A program made the position numbers and the translations under genes. Below are positions 7,246 through 15,865 of a stretch of 64,000 nucleotides of DNA, one piece after another. Numbering within the stretch: position 1 is the first letter of the stretch; the number at the start of each line of letters is the position of its first letter. The notes under the pieces are model-generated. The model was given only the letters and a program-made list of their open reading frames with translations. It had not been told where the DNA came from and made no database searches. Location of the stretch: positions 78,662 through 142,661 of the forward strand of contig JADLAZ010000160.1 in NCBI GenBank assembly GCA_020849725.1. Reading direction: 5' to 3'. This stretch comes from Chloroflexota bacterium (lineage in GTDB: Bacteria; Chloroflexota; Chloroflexia; Thermomicrobiales; JADLAZ01).

Positions 7246-7719
7246 ATGCTGACTGATCTCCCCTTCGATCTCGTGCTGCTGATGCTGCGCGTCGTCTTCA
7301 TTTTCCTGCTCTACTTCTTCCTCTATCAGGTCGTGCGGGTGATCTCACGCGAGTTGACCGCGCCGCCGGCCGCGCTGCCGGCGCGCGCCGCCGGGCCGGC
7401 CGGGCCGGCAGCGCAGCCCTCACTGACGCTGATCGACGCCGACCAGTCGGACCTGCCGCTCGGCGCGACCTACACCCTCCAGCCAATGACCAGCGTCGGC
7501 CGCGCCGCCGACAATGTGCTGCCGCTGGCCGACGCCTTCGTCTCCAGCCACCATGCCCGGCTGGTGCAAACCAGCGGCCGCTGGTACGTGACCGATCTGG
7601 GCAGCACCAACGGCACCTTCGTCAATGGCGCCGCCGCCGGTCCGGTCGCCGCACCGGTCGCCGACGGCGATGTCCTCCAGTTCGGCCGGGTCAAGTTCCG
7701 CCTCTCGCTGCCGGCGTAA
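7246..7719 (+). CDS. fhaB: FhaB-type membrane-anchored FHA protein
   Basis: 157 aa. One N-terminal transmembrane helix (LVLLMLRVVFIFLLYFFLYQ), an Ala/Pro linker, then a cytosolic FHA domain with SVGRAADNVLPLADAFVSSHH and DLGSTNGTFVNG. This is the layout of FhaB/FipA, which binds phosphothreonine partners at the membrane during septal growth in Actinobacteria. It is 9 bases after the fhaA-like gene and almost certainly co-transcribed. The family assignment is strong; the partner kinase is unknown. Confidence 0.87.
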   Translation: MLTDLPFDLVLLMLRVVFIFLLYFFLYQVVRVISRELTAPPAALPARAAGPAGPAAQPSLTLIDADQSDLPLGATYTLQPMTSVGRAADNVLPLADAFVSSHHARLVQTSGRWYVTDLGSTNGTFVNGAAAGPVAAPVADGDVLQFGRVKFRLSLPA

Positions 7720-7928
7720 CACTGGCCGGGCGTCCGCGGCCAACTGTCCGTGTCACGCAGCACTGTTGCCATTCCGGCGGCGGCCAGGAATCCTTGCGCG
7801 GCGCAACCGGCCGGGCCGCGCGACGTTCCGGCATCGACAGCGCAGCCCGCCACCCTGCCGGCGGCTCGCCATTGCCATCGCGCCGAACGGATGGACCGGT
7901 TCGCGCGTGATCTACCCCAGGAGGCATC

Positions 7929-10049
7929 ATGCGGAAACGACAGGCCGCTCTCTCGCTGATCGTCCTCGCCGGGCTCCTGCTCGCGCCACTGCTGGCGCTG
8001 TTGCCGGCTCAGCCCGCGGCGGCGGCTACCGGCTTCGTTACCAGGGCATTCGAGGACAAGTGGAACCGCACCGACTTGCCGGTCGACAAGGAGGGGGCGA
8101 CGCGCTCCTGGGTATGGGGCACCCCGCTGAATGCTCGGACCGAGCCTTATGTCCAGTCGCCCGGCCGGCAGCGCCAGGTGCAGTACTTCGACAAGAGCCG
8201 GATGGAGATCAACGACCCAGCTACGAACGCCGTCACCAACGGCCTGCTGGCGACTGAGTTGATCCGCGGCCGCCTGCAATACGGCGACCTCTACGACGCC
8301 GAGGGCGAGGAGCGCGGCCCGGCGCGGGTCAACGTCGCCGGCGACGACGACGATACCAGCGGGCCGCAGTACGCTAGCTTCACCAGCCACCTGCGCGAGG
8401 CGCCTCTGCCCGAAGGCGCACCGGTCACGCAGACGATGGACCGCAATGGCGTCGTTGGCGACGACCCGAGCAAGGCAGCGCGCGGAGTGACCGCCGGCGT
8501 TCTGGTGCGGGAGACAAACAGCCGGGTTGCCTCCGTCTTCTGGGACTATCTGCAAACGACCGGCCCGGTCGCCGTGGGCAATGCGCGCCCGACCGAGCGC
8601 ATCTTCGAACCCTGGTTCGATGCCACCGGCTTCCCCACCACCCGTCCCTATTGGGCCAGGGTCAAGGTCGCCAATCAGGTTCAGGACGTGCTGATCCAGG
8701 CCTTCGAGCGGCGCGTGCTGACCTACACGCCGGACAATAGTAATCCGGCGTTCCGCGTCGAGATGGGCAACATCGGCCGCCACTATTTCACCTGGCGCTA
8801 CGGTCAGCAACCGACCCCCGCCACCGGCTCGACGCCACAGCCCAGCGACTGGCAGCCGCGCGTCGGCCCGACCATCGCCCCGGGCTTCAATGGCTTCTTC
8901 CAGTTCACGCCACTCACGGACCCCGCCAATGTCCAGACGCTGCAGCGCAGCCTCAACCTGGTCAAGGATGCGGGCTTCGACTGGATCCGCGTCCAGGTCG
9001 TCTGGGCTGACCTTGAGCCGAACGAGGGCCAGCCGCTCAACGGCGACATTCTCTCGGCGCTGGATGCGACCGTCCATGAGGCTCGACTACGCCGATTCGG
9101 CGTGATGTTCAGCATCGCCAAGGGGCCACGCTGGGCCGTCGACAGCGATAACGGCTGTCAGCGCAGTGGCGCCGGCTTGCCCCATTGCGGGTTGCCGACG
9201 AGCCGGCCCGCCACCCTGGCCAGCATCCTCGGCCGGCTGGCTGAGCGTTACAAGCAGGGCAGCGAACGCGGCCGGGTGCATGCCTACGAGGTCTGGAACG
9301 AGCAAAACCTCGGCCACGAGACGGCCAATAACGTCAATCCAGGCGCCTACGTCGAGATCCTCAAGGCCAGCTACAACGCGATCAAGGCGGCCGACTCGAC
9401 GGCGATCGTGGTGTTCGGCGGCCTCTCCCCAACGGGCGTCAACAATCCAGCCGAAGCCGTTGACGACGTCAAGTACCTCGAGCAGGCGTACCAGTACAAC
9501 AACGGCGAGATGAAGCGCTACTTCGACGTGCTGGGCGCCCACCCCGGCAGCAACAACAACCCACCCGACGCGCGCTGGCCCTCCGACAACCTGGACGAGG
9601 CGCGCCGCATCTGCGCCCAGCAGAGCCGGCAGTGGTGCGACCACCCCAGCTTCTATTTCCGCCGCATCGAGCAACTGCGGGCGGTGATGGAGCGCAATGG
9701 CGACGGCCAGTATGGCAACCGCCTCAAGCAGATGTGGCTGACGGAGTTCGGCTGGTCGACGCTGAACCGCGCGCCCGGCTACGGGTATGGCGCGCAAATT
9801 ACCGAGCAACAGCAGGCCGACTATCTGGTGCGCGCCTTCGAGCAAGCCCAGCGCGAGTACAAGTGGATGGGCGTCATGTTCGTCTGGACGCTCAATCACT
9901 CGATCGTGCCAGATGTCGGCTGCGACAACGAGAAGTACCCCTGGTCGGTCATCCACGGCGGCAAGTGTCCCGAGGAGCAGGCCGCCGGCAAGCAGGCCTG
10001 GGACCCGCGGCCATCCTATCTAGCACTCAAGGCGAAGTTCAATCCGTAA
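7929..10049 (+). CDS. Secreted glycoside hydrolase (clan GH-A, GH39/GH5-like), first copy
   Basis: 706 aa. Signal peptide to about residue 33 (LIVLAGLLLAPLLALLPAQP, AAA cut). Residues 35-285 carry two degenerate VQYFER-type modules: RQVQYFDKSRMEIN, then VLIQAFERRVLTYTP with MGNIGRHYFTWRYG. From about 305 a TIM-barrel hydrolase begins (FNGFFQF). The acid/base glutamate is in YEVWNEQN (E458) and the probable nucleophile in WLTEFGWST (E606). Clan GH-A enzymes retain configuration and attack plant or microbial polysaccharides; the substrate cannot be read from sequence. AGGAGG precedes the ATG. A close paralogue follows directly. Also hit by the shared phrase GDDDDTxGPxYASxT between modules. Confidence 0.85.
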   Translation: MRKRQAALSLIVLAGLLLAPLLALLPAQPAAAATGFVTRAFEDKWNRTDLPVDKEGATRSWVWGTPLNARTEPYVQSPGRQRQVQYFDKSRMEINDPATNAVTNGLLATELIRGRLQYGDLYDAEGEERGPARVNVAGDDDDTSGPQYASFTSHLREAPLPEGAPVTQTMDRNGVVGDDPSKAARGVTAGVLVRETNSRVASVFWDYLQTTGPVAVGNARPTERIFEPWFDATGFPTTRPYWARVKVANQVQDVLIQAFERRVLTYTPDNSNPAFRVEMGNIGRHYFTWRYGQQPTPATGSTPQPSDWQPRVGPTIAPGFNGFFQFTPLTDPANVQTLQRSLNLVKDAGFDWIRVQVVWADLEPNEGQPLNGDILSALDATVHEARLRRFGVMFSIAKGPRWAVDSDNGCQRSGAGLPHCGLPTSRPATLASILGRLAERYKQGSERGRVHAYEVWNEQNLGHETANNVNPGAYVEILKASYNAIKAADSTAIVVFGGLSPTGVNNPAEAVDDVKYLEQAYQYNNGEMKRYFDVLGAHPGSNNNPPDARWPSDNLDEARRICAQQSRQWCDHPSFYFRRIEQLRAVMERNGDGQYGNRLKQMWLTEFGWSTLNRAPGYGYGAQITEQQQADYLVRAFEQAQREYKWMGVMFVWTLNHSIVPDVGCDNEKYPWSVIHGGKCPEEQAAGKQAWDPRPSYLALKAKFNP

Positions 10050-10109
10050 GGGTCGAAGGACGGGGGCGGGATTCCCTCACCCCGCCGCGCTCCCAGAGGA
10101 AGAGGGAAT

Positions 10110-10139
10110 AACCCTCACCCACTGCGGTGGGTGAGGGTT
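10110..10139. repeat. REP-like hairpin between the two hydrolase genes
   Basis: AACCCTCACCCAC (10110-10122) and GTGGGTGAGGGTT (10127-10139) form a perfect 13-bp stem with loop TGCG. A related element (18239-18272) and a partial one near 14526 occur in the window, so it is probably a dispersed element that may also act as a terminator. Confidence 0.65.
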
Positions 10140-10219
10140 CCCGTTGGCTGATTGCAGCCGACACCACCTCCATCAGCCCTCATCTCCCAGCACCCAACAC
10201 CCATCCCCCTGGAGGCGTC

Positions 10220-12331
10220 ATGTCGCGTTGGTCGAAGTCGCCGCTCGTCCTGCTGACGGCGTTGCTGCTCGTGCCGCTAGCGGGGATGACGCCCCCGCCT
10301 GCGCCGGCCAGCGCCGCCGACGGCTTCGCGTCACCTCTCTTCCGCGCCACCTGGCAGCGCACCGATGCCGTCGTCGAAGATCGGTCAGTGCGCCGCACGT
10401 GGGTGTGGGGGCCGGCGCCACTCAACGGCATCTTCGAGCCGTACCGGCAGACGCCCGGCGGCGAGCGGCAGGTGCAGTACTTCGACAAGAGCCGGATGGA
10501 GATCAACCGGCCCGGCCCCGGCGGGCTCGTCACCAACGGGCTGCTGGCGACCGAACTGATCCGCGGCCGCATTCAGCAGGGTGACAACTACGACGCCCAG
10601 GGCGAGGACCGCGCTCCGGCCCAGGTCAATGTCGCTGGCGACGACGACGACACCGCCGGACCGACCTATGCCAGCCTGACCAATCTGCTCGGCCTGCCGG
10701 CGCTGGACCAGGGCACGACGATCACCGAGACGGTTCGTCGCGACGGCACGACCGGCACGGACCCGGCACTGGCCCGCTATGACGTGACAGCCGCCTACTA
10801 TGTGCCCGAGTCGCGCCACCGCATCGCCTCGGTCTTCTGGGACTACTTGCAGGCGACCGGACCGGTGTTGACCCCCGCCGGTCGGCGGGACGAGCGTCTG
10901 TACGAGCCGTGGCACGCCGCCGTCGGCCTGCCGATCACGCGGGCCTACTGGACCCGCGTGCGCGTCGCCGGCACGCCGCAGGATGTGCTGATCCAGGCAT
11001 TCCAGCGGCGCGTGCTGACCTTCACGCCGGCCAACGATGACGGATTCAAGGTCGAGATGGGCAACATCGGCCGCCACTACTTCAAGTGGCGCTACGGCGT
11101 CGATCCACGCCCGGCCGTGCAGCCACCGCGCGAGTACGTGCCGCTCGGCACGCCGGGCCTCGCCTACGGCTTCAACGGCTTCTTCACCTTCCAACCGGCG
11201 GCGCCGGCCGGCGAACCGGCTCACCCGGCACTGGACCGAAGCCTCGGGTTAGTGCAAGAGGCCGGCTTCGGCTGGATCCGCCAGCAAGTCGTCTGGGCGA
11301 CGCTCGAGCCGCGCCCAGGTGAGTTCAACACCGATGAGATCGCCGCCTACGACGCGATCGTGCGCGAGGCCACTCAGCGCGGGTTGAAGATTATGTTCAG
11401 TGTCGCCAAGGCACCGCGCTGGGCGGTGAGCAGCGATGCGCTCTGTCACGGCGGCGCCGTCAAGCTGTGCGGCCTGCCGAGCGACCCGGCGACGCTGGCC
11501 CGACTGCTGGGCTACATGGCCGGGCGCTACCAGGAAGGTAGCCCCATCGGCCGAGTGCAGGCCTATGAGGTCTGGAACGAGCAGAACACCGGCGGCGAGA
11601 CCGGCAAGAACGTCGACGCTGGCGCCTACGTCGAACTACTCAAGACCAGCTACATCGCCATCAAAGGCATCGATCCGAGCGCAATCGTTGTCTTCGGCGG
11701 CCTGACGCCAACCGGTGTCAACGATGTCAAGGTCGCGGTCGATGACGTCAAGTATCTCGAGGAGGTCTACAAGTACAACGGCGGCGAGGTGAAGCGCTAC
11801 TTCGACGTGCTGGGCGCCCACCCCGGCAGCAACAACAACCCGCCGGAGGCGCTCTGGCCCGAGCAGCCTGGTCCCGGCACCGGCCGCGACGGCACCAAGT
11901 GCCATGCCGAGCGCACCTGCTGGCAACAGGACGCCAGCTTCTACTTCCGCCGCATCGAGCAACTGCGCCGGGTGATGGAGCAGTACGGCGACGTCCAGTA
12001 CGGCAACCGCCTCAAGCAGATCTGGCTGACCGAGTTCGGCTGGTCGACTCTAAACCGCGCGCCCGGCTACGAGTACGGCGACGTCATCAGTGAGCAGACC
12101 CAGGCCGACTACCTGGAGCGAGCCTTCGCGAAGGCTCGCGTTGATTACCCCTGGATGGGCGTCATGTTCGTCTGGACCCTCAACCACTCCATCATTGACC
12201 ACTGTGAGGACGAGAAGTACCCCTGGTCGGTCATCCACGGCGGCGCCTGCCCCGAGGAGCAGGCCGCCGGCAAGCGCGCCTGGGATCCCCGCGAATCCTT
12301 CACTCGGCTCAAGAATATGTCGAAGGGATAG
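10220..12331 (+). CDS. Secreted glycoside hydrolase (clan GH-A, GH39/GH5-like), second copy
   Basis: 703 aa from ATG 10220 (GGAGG just upstream; earlier in-frame ATG 10127 lies inside the REP-like hairpin and is rejected). Signal peptide LVLLTALLLVPLAG to about residue 35. Same architecture as its neighbour: modules with RQVQYFDKSRMEIN and VLIQAFQRRVLTFTP, then the TIM barrel with YEVWNEQN (E454) and WLTEFGWST (E605). The two proteins align over their whole length and share long identical stretches, so this is a tandem duplication. Differences cluster in loops around the barrel, which may mean distinct substrates. Extracellular. Confidence 0.85.
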   Translation: MSRWSKSPLVLLTALLLVPLAGMTPPPAPASAADGFASPLFRATWQRTDAVVEDRSVRRTWVWGPAPLNGIFEPYRQTPGGERQVQYFDKSRMEINRPGPGGLVTNGLLATELIRGRIQQGDNYDAQGEDRAPAQVNVAGDDDDTAGPTYASLTNLLGLPALDQGTTITETVRRDGTTGTDPALARYDVTAAYYVPESRHRIASVFWDYLQATGPVLTPAGRRDERLYEPWHAAVGLPITRAYWTRVRVAGTPQDVLIQAFQRRVLTFTPANDDGFKVEMGNIGRHYFKWRYGVDPRPAVQPPREYVPLGTPGLAYGFNGFFTFQPAAPAGEPAHPALDRSLGLVQEAGFGWIRQQVVWATLEPRPGEFNTDEIAAYDAIVREATQRGLKIMFSVAKAPRWAVSSDALCHGGAVKLCGLPSDPATLARLLGYMAGRYQEGSPIGRVQAYEVWNEQNTGGETGKNVDAGAYVELLKTSYIAIKGIDPSAIVVFGGLTPTGVNDVKVAVDDVKYLEEVYKYNGGEVKRYFDVLGAHPGSNNNPPEALWPEQPGPGTGRDGTKCHAERTCWQQDASFYFRRIEQLRRVMEQYGDVQYGNRLKQIWLTEFGWSTLNRAPGYEYGDVISEQTQADYLERAFAKARVDYPWMGVMFVWTLNHSIIDHCEDEKYPWSVIHGGACPEEQAAGKRAWDPRESFTRLKNMSKG

Positions 12332-12487
12332 GAGAGCCAGGAGGCGAGGAGACGGAGTATGCCCCTACGGTCCGTGCCGCCTGGCCTGCTGGCCGCCGCC
12401 GGGCCTCCTCGCCTCCTGATGCTATACTGCCTGGGAACGACCGGCCGTCATGAGCGCGCCGGGCATAGAGAGAGGGCGAACGGGCGC

Positions 12488-13312
12488 ATGATCGACGGGA
12501 AGCTGTCACTGGTCCTGCCGGCGCACAACGAGGAGCCGAACCTGCGGCCCGTCGTCGAGCGAGCGCGAGAGGTGCTGCCGCGGCAGTGCCGCGACTGGGA
12601 GATCATCGTCGTCAATGACGGCTCGCGCGACCGCACCGGCGACATCGCCGCCGAGTTGGCTGCCGCTGACCCTGAGCATGTCCGGGTCGTCACCCACCCG
12701 CGCAACCGGGGCTACGGCGCGGCGCTGACCTCCGGCTTTGACGCCGCGACCGGCGACTATCTGATGTTCATGGACTCCGACCGGCAGTTCGACATCGCCG
12801 ACATCGAGCGGTTGACGCCGTTCGTCGGCGTCTACGACATCGTCGCCGGCTACCGGATCAAGCGCAACGATCCGTGGTTCCGCTTCGCCATCGGCTACAC
12901 TTTCAACTTCATCGTGACGGTCCTGTTCGGCATCAACCTGCGCGACATCGACTGCGGCTTCAAGATCTTTCGCGCCGATCTGCTGCGTGGCATGGAGCTG
13001 ACCAGTCCCGGCGCGCTGATCAACACCGAGATCCATGCCAAGGCCAACCATCAGGGGGCGACGCTGGTCGAAGTCGGCGTCAACCACTTCCCACGGTTGG
13101 TCGGCGAGCAGTCCGGCGCCTCGGTGCGGGTAATCGTGCGGGCGATGGGTGAGACGCTGAAGTTGTGGTGGCGGATGCAGTTCTATCAGCCGCCGGCCGT
13201 GCTCTCCAGCCCCGACGTCAACGGCTACCAGGGGTTGACGCTCGTTCACGTCGGCGCGCTGTCAGCAGCATTCCTGGTGCTGCTCACCTGGCTGGTCCGC
13301 CGGCGGCGCTAA
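12488..13312 (+). CDS. Dolichol-phosphate-mannose-synthase-like glycosyltransferase (GT2)
   Basis: 274 aa from ATG 12488. GT-A fold motifs in order: LVLPAHNEEPNLRPVVE, IIVVNDGSRDRTGD, HPRNRGYGAALTSGF, MDSDRQFD (DXD-type metal site), then DIDCGFKIFR typical of the DPMS branch. A C-terminal hydrophobic segment (VGALSAAFLVLLTWL) plus RRRR anchors it in the membrane. It probably makes a polyprenyl-phosphate sugar or transfers a sugar to a lipid for wall polymer synthesis. A TATACT lies 60 bases upstream. Substrate not predictable. Confidence 0.87.
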   Translation: MIDGKLSLVLPAHNEEPNLRPVVERAREVLPRQCRDWEIIVVNDGSRDRTGDIAAELAAADPEHVRVVTHPRNRGYGAALTSGFDAATGDYLMFMDSDRQFDIADIERLTPFVGVYDIVAGYRIKRNDPWFRFAIGYTFNFIVTVLFGINLRDIDCGFKIFRADLLRGMELTSPGALINTEIHAKANHQGATLVEVGVNHFPRLVGEQSGASVRVIVRAMGETLKLWWRMQFYQPPAVLSSPDVNGYQGLTLVHVGALSAAFLVLLTWLVRRRR

Positions 13313-13436
13313 CTGGCGCTCGAGGCCAGGAAGTCCACGCGCGGCGGCGGCACTTGACGCGTGCCCGTGCGCGCTGCTAGCGTGCGGCTCACCGCCGTCA
13401 GTGCGCTGTCTGTCCACGCGCCCGGCGAGGCTCTTC

Positions 13437-13463
13437 GTTCCTCCCGTTCCTCCCGTTCCTCCT
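13437..13463 (+). repeat. Three 9-bp direct repeats ahead of a ribosome site
   Basis: GTTCCTCCC, GTTCCTCCC, GTTCCTCCT run directly into GGAGG of the next gene. Each unit contains CCTCC, complementary to that ribosome-binding site, so the leader could occlude translation. Confidence 0.5.
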
Positions 13464-13473
13464 GGAGGCAACC

Positions 13474-14517
13474 ATGCCAACCCTGACCGTCGACCAGCTC
13501 CGACCGCTATCGGAGGCCATCTTCGTCGCGGCCGGTGCGAGCCAGGCCAATGCCGCGCGTGTCACCGACGCCATGCTCAAGGCGAACCTGGCCGGCCACG
13601 ACTCCCACGGTGTTCAGCACATCCCCGGCTACGTCGCTGATCTGGCCGGCGGCGCCATCGACGGCCAGGGCACGCCGTCGATCCTGCATGAGACGCCGAC
13701 GACGGCGCTCGTCAGCGGTGGCTGGACCTTCGGCCACGTCGGCGCGGCCTACGCGGCCAATCTGGCCATCGAGAAGGCCCGCGCGACCCACATCGCTGCC
13801 GTTGAGCTGGTGCAGGTCCACCACATCGGCCGGCTGGGCGAGTACGCTGAGATGGGCGTCGCTGCCAACACCATCGTCATGCTCATGGCCGGCTTCGGGC
13901 ACAACGCACCCAACCAGGCGCCCTTCGGCGGCGCGGCGCCGCTGCTAGCGACGAATCCGATCGCCATCGGCATCCCGGCCGGCGAGCGCGACGGCATGGT
14001 GCTCGACTTCGCCACGGCCGCAATCGCCGCCGGCAAGGTGTCCGTAGCTCAGGCGAAGGGGCAGCAGCTAGCGCCCGGCATACTCATCGACAAGCACGGC
14101 CAGGCCACGACCGACCCGGCGGCGCTGTTCGACGGCGGCGCGCTGCTGCCGTTCGGCGGCCACAAGGGCTGGGCGCTGGCGCTGGCCATCGAGTTCCTGG
14201 GCCGCGTGCTGGCCGGCGGCGAGGCCCACGCCGACGGTGAGCGCGGTGGCCGCTATTACCGCTACTCAGGCACGCTCTTCATCGCCATCGATCCGGCAAC
14301 GTTCCGGCCTGGCGCCGACTACGCCGCCGCAGCCGACGCCCTCGTTGACCGCACCCGCGCCATCCCGCCAGCCGAGGGCTTCGACGAGGTGCTGCTGCCT
14401 GGCGACCCCGAGCGCCGCACCCGCGCCGACCGCCTCGCCCACGGCATCCCCCTCCCCGACGCCACCTGGGCCGCCATCCTCGACACCGCCCGCGCCTACG
14501 GTGTTCCAGCCAGGTAG
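13474..14517 (+). CDS. Ldh_2-family NAD(P)-dependent malate/lactate-type dehydrogenase, copy 1
   Basis: 347 aa, the usual size of this family, which does not share the classic Rossmann fold of MDH/LDH. Key motifs: AGHDSHGVQHIP, the active-site HHIGRLGEYAEM, FGGAAPLLATNP(I), and MVLDFATAAIAAGKV. Family members oxidise 2-hydroxyacids or reduce 2-oxoacids (malate, lactate, ureidoglycolate, 2,3-diketo-L-gulonate). GGAGG lies 6-10 bases before ATG 13474. Followed 53 bases later by a close paralogue. With several sugar-acid genes in the window, a 2-oxo sugar acid is a reasonable but unproven substrate. Confidence 0.88.
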   Translation: MPTLTVDQLRPLSEAIFVAAGASQANAARVTDAMLKANLAGHDSHGVQHIPGYVADLAGGAIDGQGTPSILHETPTTALVSGGWTFGHVGAAYAANLAIEKARATHIAAVELVQVHHIGRLGEYAEMGVAANTIVMLMAGFGHNAPNQAPFGGAAPLLATNPIAIGIPAGERDGMVLDFATAAIAAGKVSVAQAKGQQLAPGILIDKHGQATTDPAALFDGGALLPFGGHKGWALALAIEFLGRVLAGGEAHADGERGGRYYRYSGTLFIAIDPATFRPGADYAAAADALVDRTRAIPPAEGFDEVLLPGDPERRTRADRLAHGIPLPDATWAAILDTARAYGVPAR

Positions 14518-14570
14518 GCCCCCCCCACCCGCGCACGAGAGCGGGTGAGAGGCTCAGTTAGGAGGCACGC

Positions 14571-15629
14571 ATGCCAACCTTGACCGTCGACCAACTCCGG
14601 CCCTTGTCCGAGTCGGTCTTCGTGGCGGCCGGCGCCAGCCCGGCCAACGCGGCCCGCGTCACCGAGGCCATGCTCAGCGCCAACCTGGCCGGCCACGACT
14701 CGCACGGCGTCCAGCACATCCCCGGTTACGTCAACGCGATCAAGCAGGGGATCATCCAGGCGGCTGCCGAGCCAGGCATCATTCGCGAAACACCGACGAC
14801 GGCGCTCGTCAGCGGTGGCTGGACCTTCGGCCACGTCGGCGCAGCCTACGCCACCCGACTGGCCGTTGCCAAAGCCCGATCGCAGCGCATCGCCATGGTC
14901 AGCCTGATCGAGGCGCACCACATCGGTCGGCTGGGCGAGTACGGCGAGATAGCCGCCGCCGAGAACATGATCGTGCTGGTGATGATGGGCAGCGGCCACG
15001 CCACCCCGATCCAGGCGCCCTTCGGCGGCGCGGCGCCGCTGCTCGGTACGAACCCGATGGCGATCGGCATCCCGGCCGGCGAGCGCGACGGCATGGTGCT
15101 GGATTTCGCCACCACCGTCATCGCCGCCGGCAAGATCGCCGTCGCTCAGGCCAAGGGGCAGCCACTACCGGAGGGCATTCTGATCGACAAGCACGGCCGT
15201 CCGTCGACCGACCCGAACGTCTGGCGCGACGGCGGCGCGATGTTGCCCTTCGGCGGTCACAAGGGCTACGCGCTGGCGCTGGCAATCGAGTTCCTCGGCA
15301 GCATCCTCGCCGGCGGCGCGACCTATGCCCGCGCGACCAACAACCCGTTCAACGAGGCCGGTGTGCTGTTCATCGGCATCGATCCGGCCGCCTTCCGGCC
15401 GGCGGCCGACTATGCTGCCGCTGCCGATGCCTTAGTCGACCGCACCCACGCCATCCCTCCGGCCGAGAACTTCAGCGAGGTGCTGCTGCCCGGCGACCCC
15501 GAGCGCCGCAGCCGAGTCGAGCGCCTCGCCCACGGCATTCCCATTCCCGACGCCACCTGGTCGGCCATCACCGCCACGGCGACCGACCTCGGCGTGACAG
15601 TGGACCAGGACAGCCAGCAGAGCCAGTAG
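14571..15629 (+). CDS. Ldh_2-family NAD(P)-dependent malate/lactate-type dehydrogenase, copy 2
   Basis: 352 aa. Begins MPTLTVDQLRPLSES like copy 1 and keeps AGHDSHGVQHIPGYV, HHIGRLGEYGEI, FGGAAPLLGTNPMAIG and MVLDFATTVIAAGKI. The most divergent part is the middle-to-late section (ARATNNPFNEAG versus ADGERGGRYYRYSG in copy 1), which lines the substrate cleft in this family, so substrate preference may differ. GGAGG lies 6 bases before the ATG. A tandem duplication in one transcription unit. Confidence 0.88.
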   Translation: MPTLTVDQLRPLSESVFVAAGASPANAARVTEAMLSANLAGHDSHGVQHIPGYVNAIKQGIIQAAAEPGIIRETPTTALVSGGWTFGHVGAAYATRLAVAKARSQRIAMVSLIEAHHIGRLGEYGEIAAAENMIVLVMMGSGHATPIQAPFGGAAPLLGTNPMAIGIPAGERDGMVLDFATTVIAAGKIAVAQAKGQPLPEGILIDKHGRPSTDPNVWRDGGAMLPFGGHKGYALALAIEFLGSILAGGATYARATNNPFNEAGVLFIGIDPAAFRPAADYAAAADALVDRTHAIPPAENFSEVLLPGDPERRSRVERLAHGIPIPDATWSAITATATDLGVTVDQDSQQSQ

Positions 15630-15729
15630 AGCCAGTGGGATTGGACGCGGTATGCTGCGTCCGGGCATCCGGGGTCCGGCGATCCCCGGTCAGCCACACG
15701 GGGCTGTCCCTACCACTCGCCCACTCGTC

Positions 15730-15838
15730 CTATACCGAAGCCCAGACGGGATGCCCAGGCCACCGCAGGGGCGGTTCGCGAACCGCCCCTGCGCTACGCA
15801 ATACGAAGTATGCCATTCCCATGCGCGCTTCGGTATAG
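15730..15838. repeat. Nested inverted repeat, MITE/REP-like
   Basis: Outer arms CTATACCGAAGC (15730-15741) and GCTTCGGTATAG (15827-15838) enclose a perfect 28-bp palindrome at 15765-15792 (half-site GCAGGGGCGGTTCG). A small ATACGAAGTAT hairpin lies between. The layout looks like a non-coding mobile repeat that ends 28 bases before plsX. Confidence 0.7.
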
Positions 15839-15865
15839 TTGCTCTACTCGCTCCCTGGAGGCTCT

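Noticed and set aside
7470..9077. A 535-codon minus-strand frame over fhaB and the first hydrolase
   Set aside because: Both plus-strand genes have conserved domains; the minus frame shows none and has no ribosome site.
14526..14548. CACCCGC/GCGGGTG hairpin between the two Ldh_2 genes as a full terminator
   Set aside because: Seven pairs, 8-base loop and no T-run; the two genes look co-transcribed. Mentioned only as a possible REP relative.
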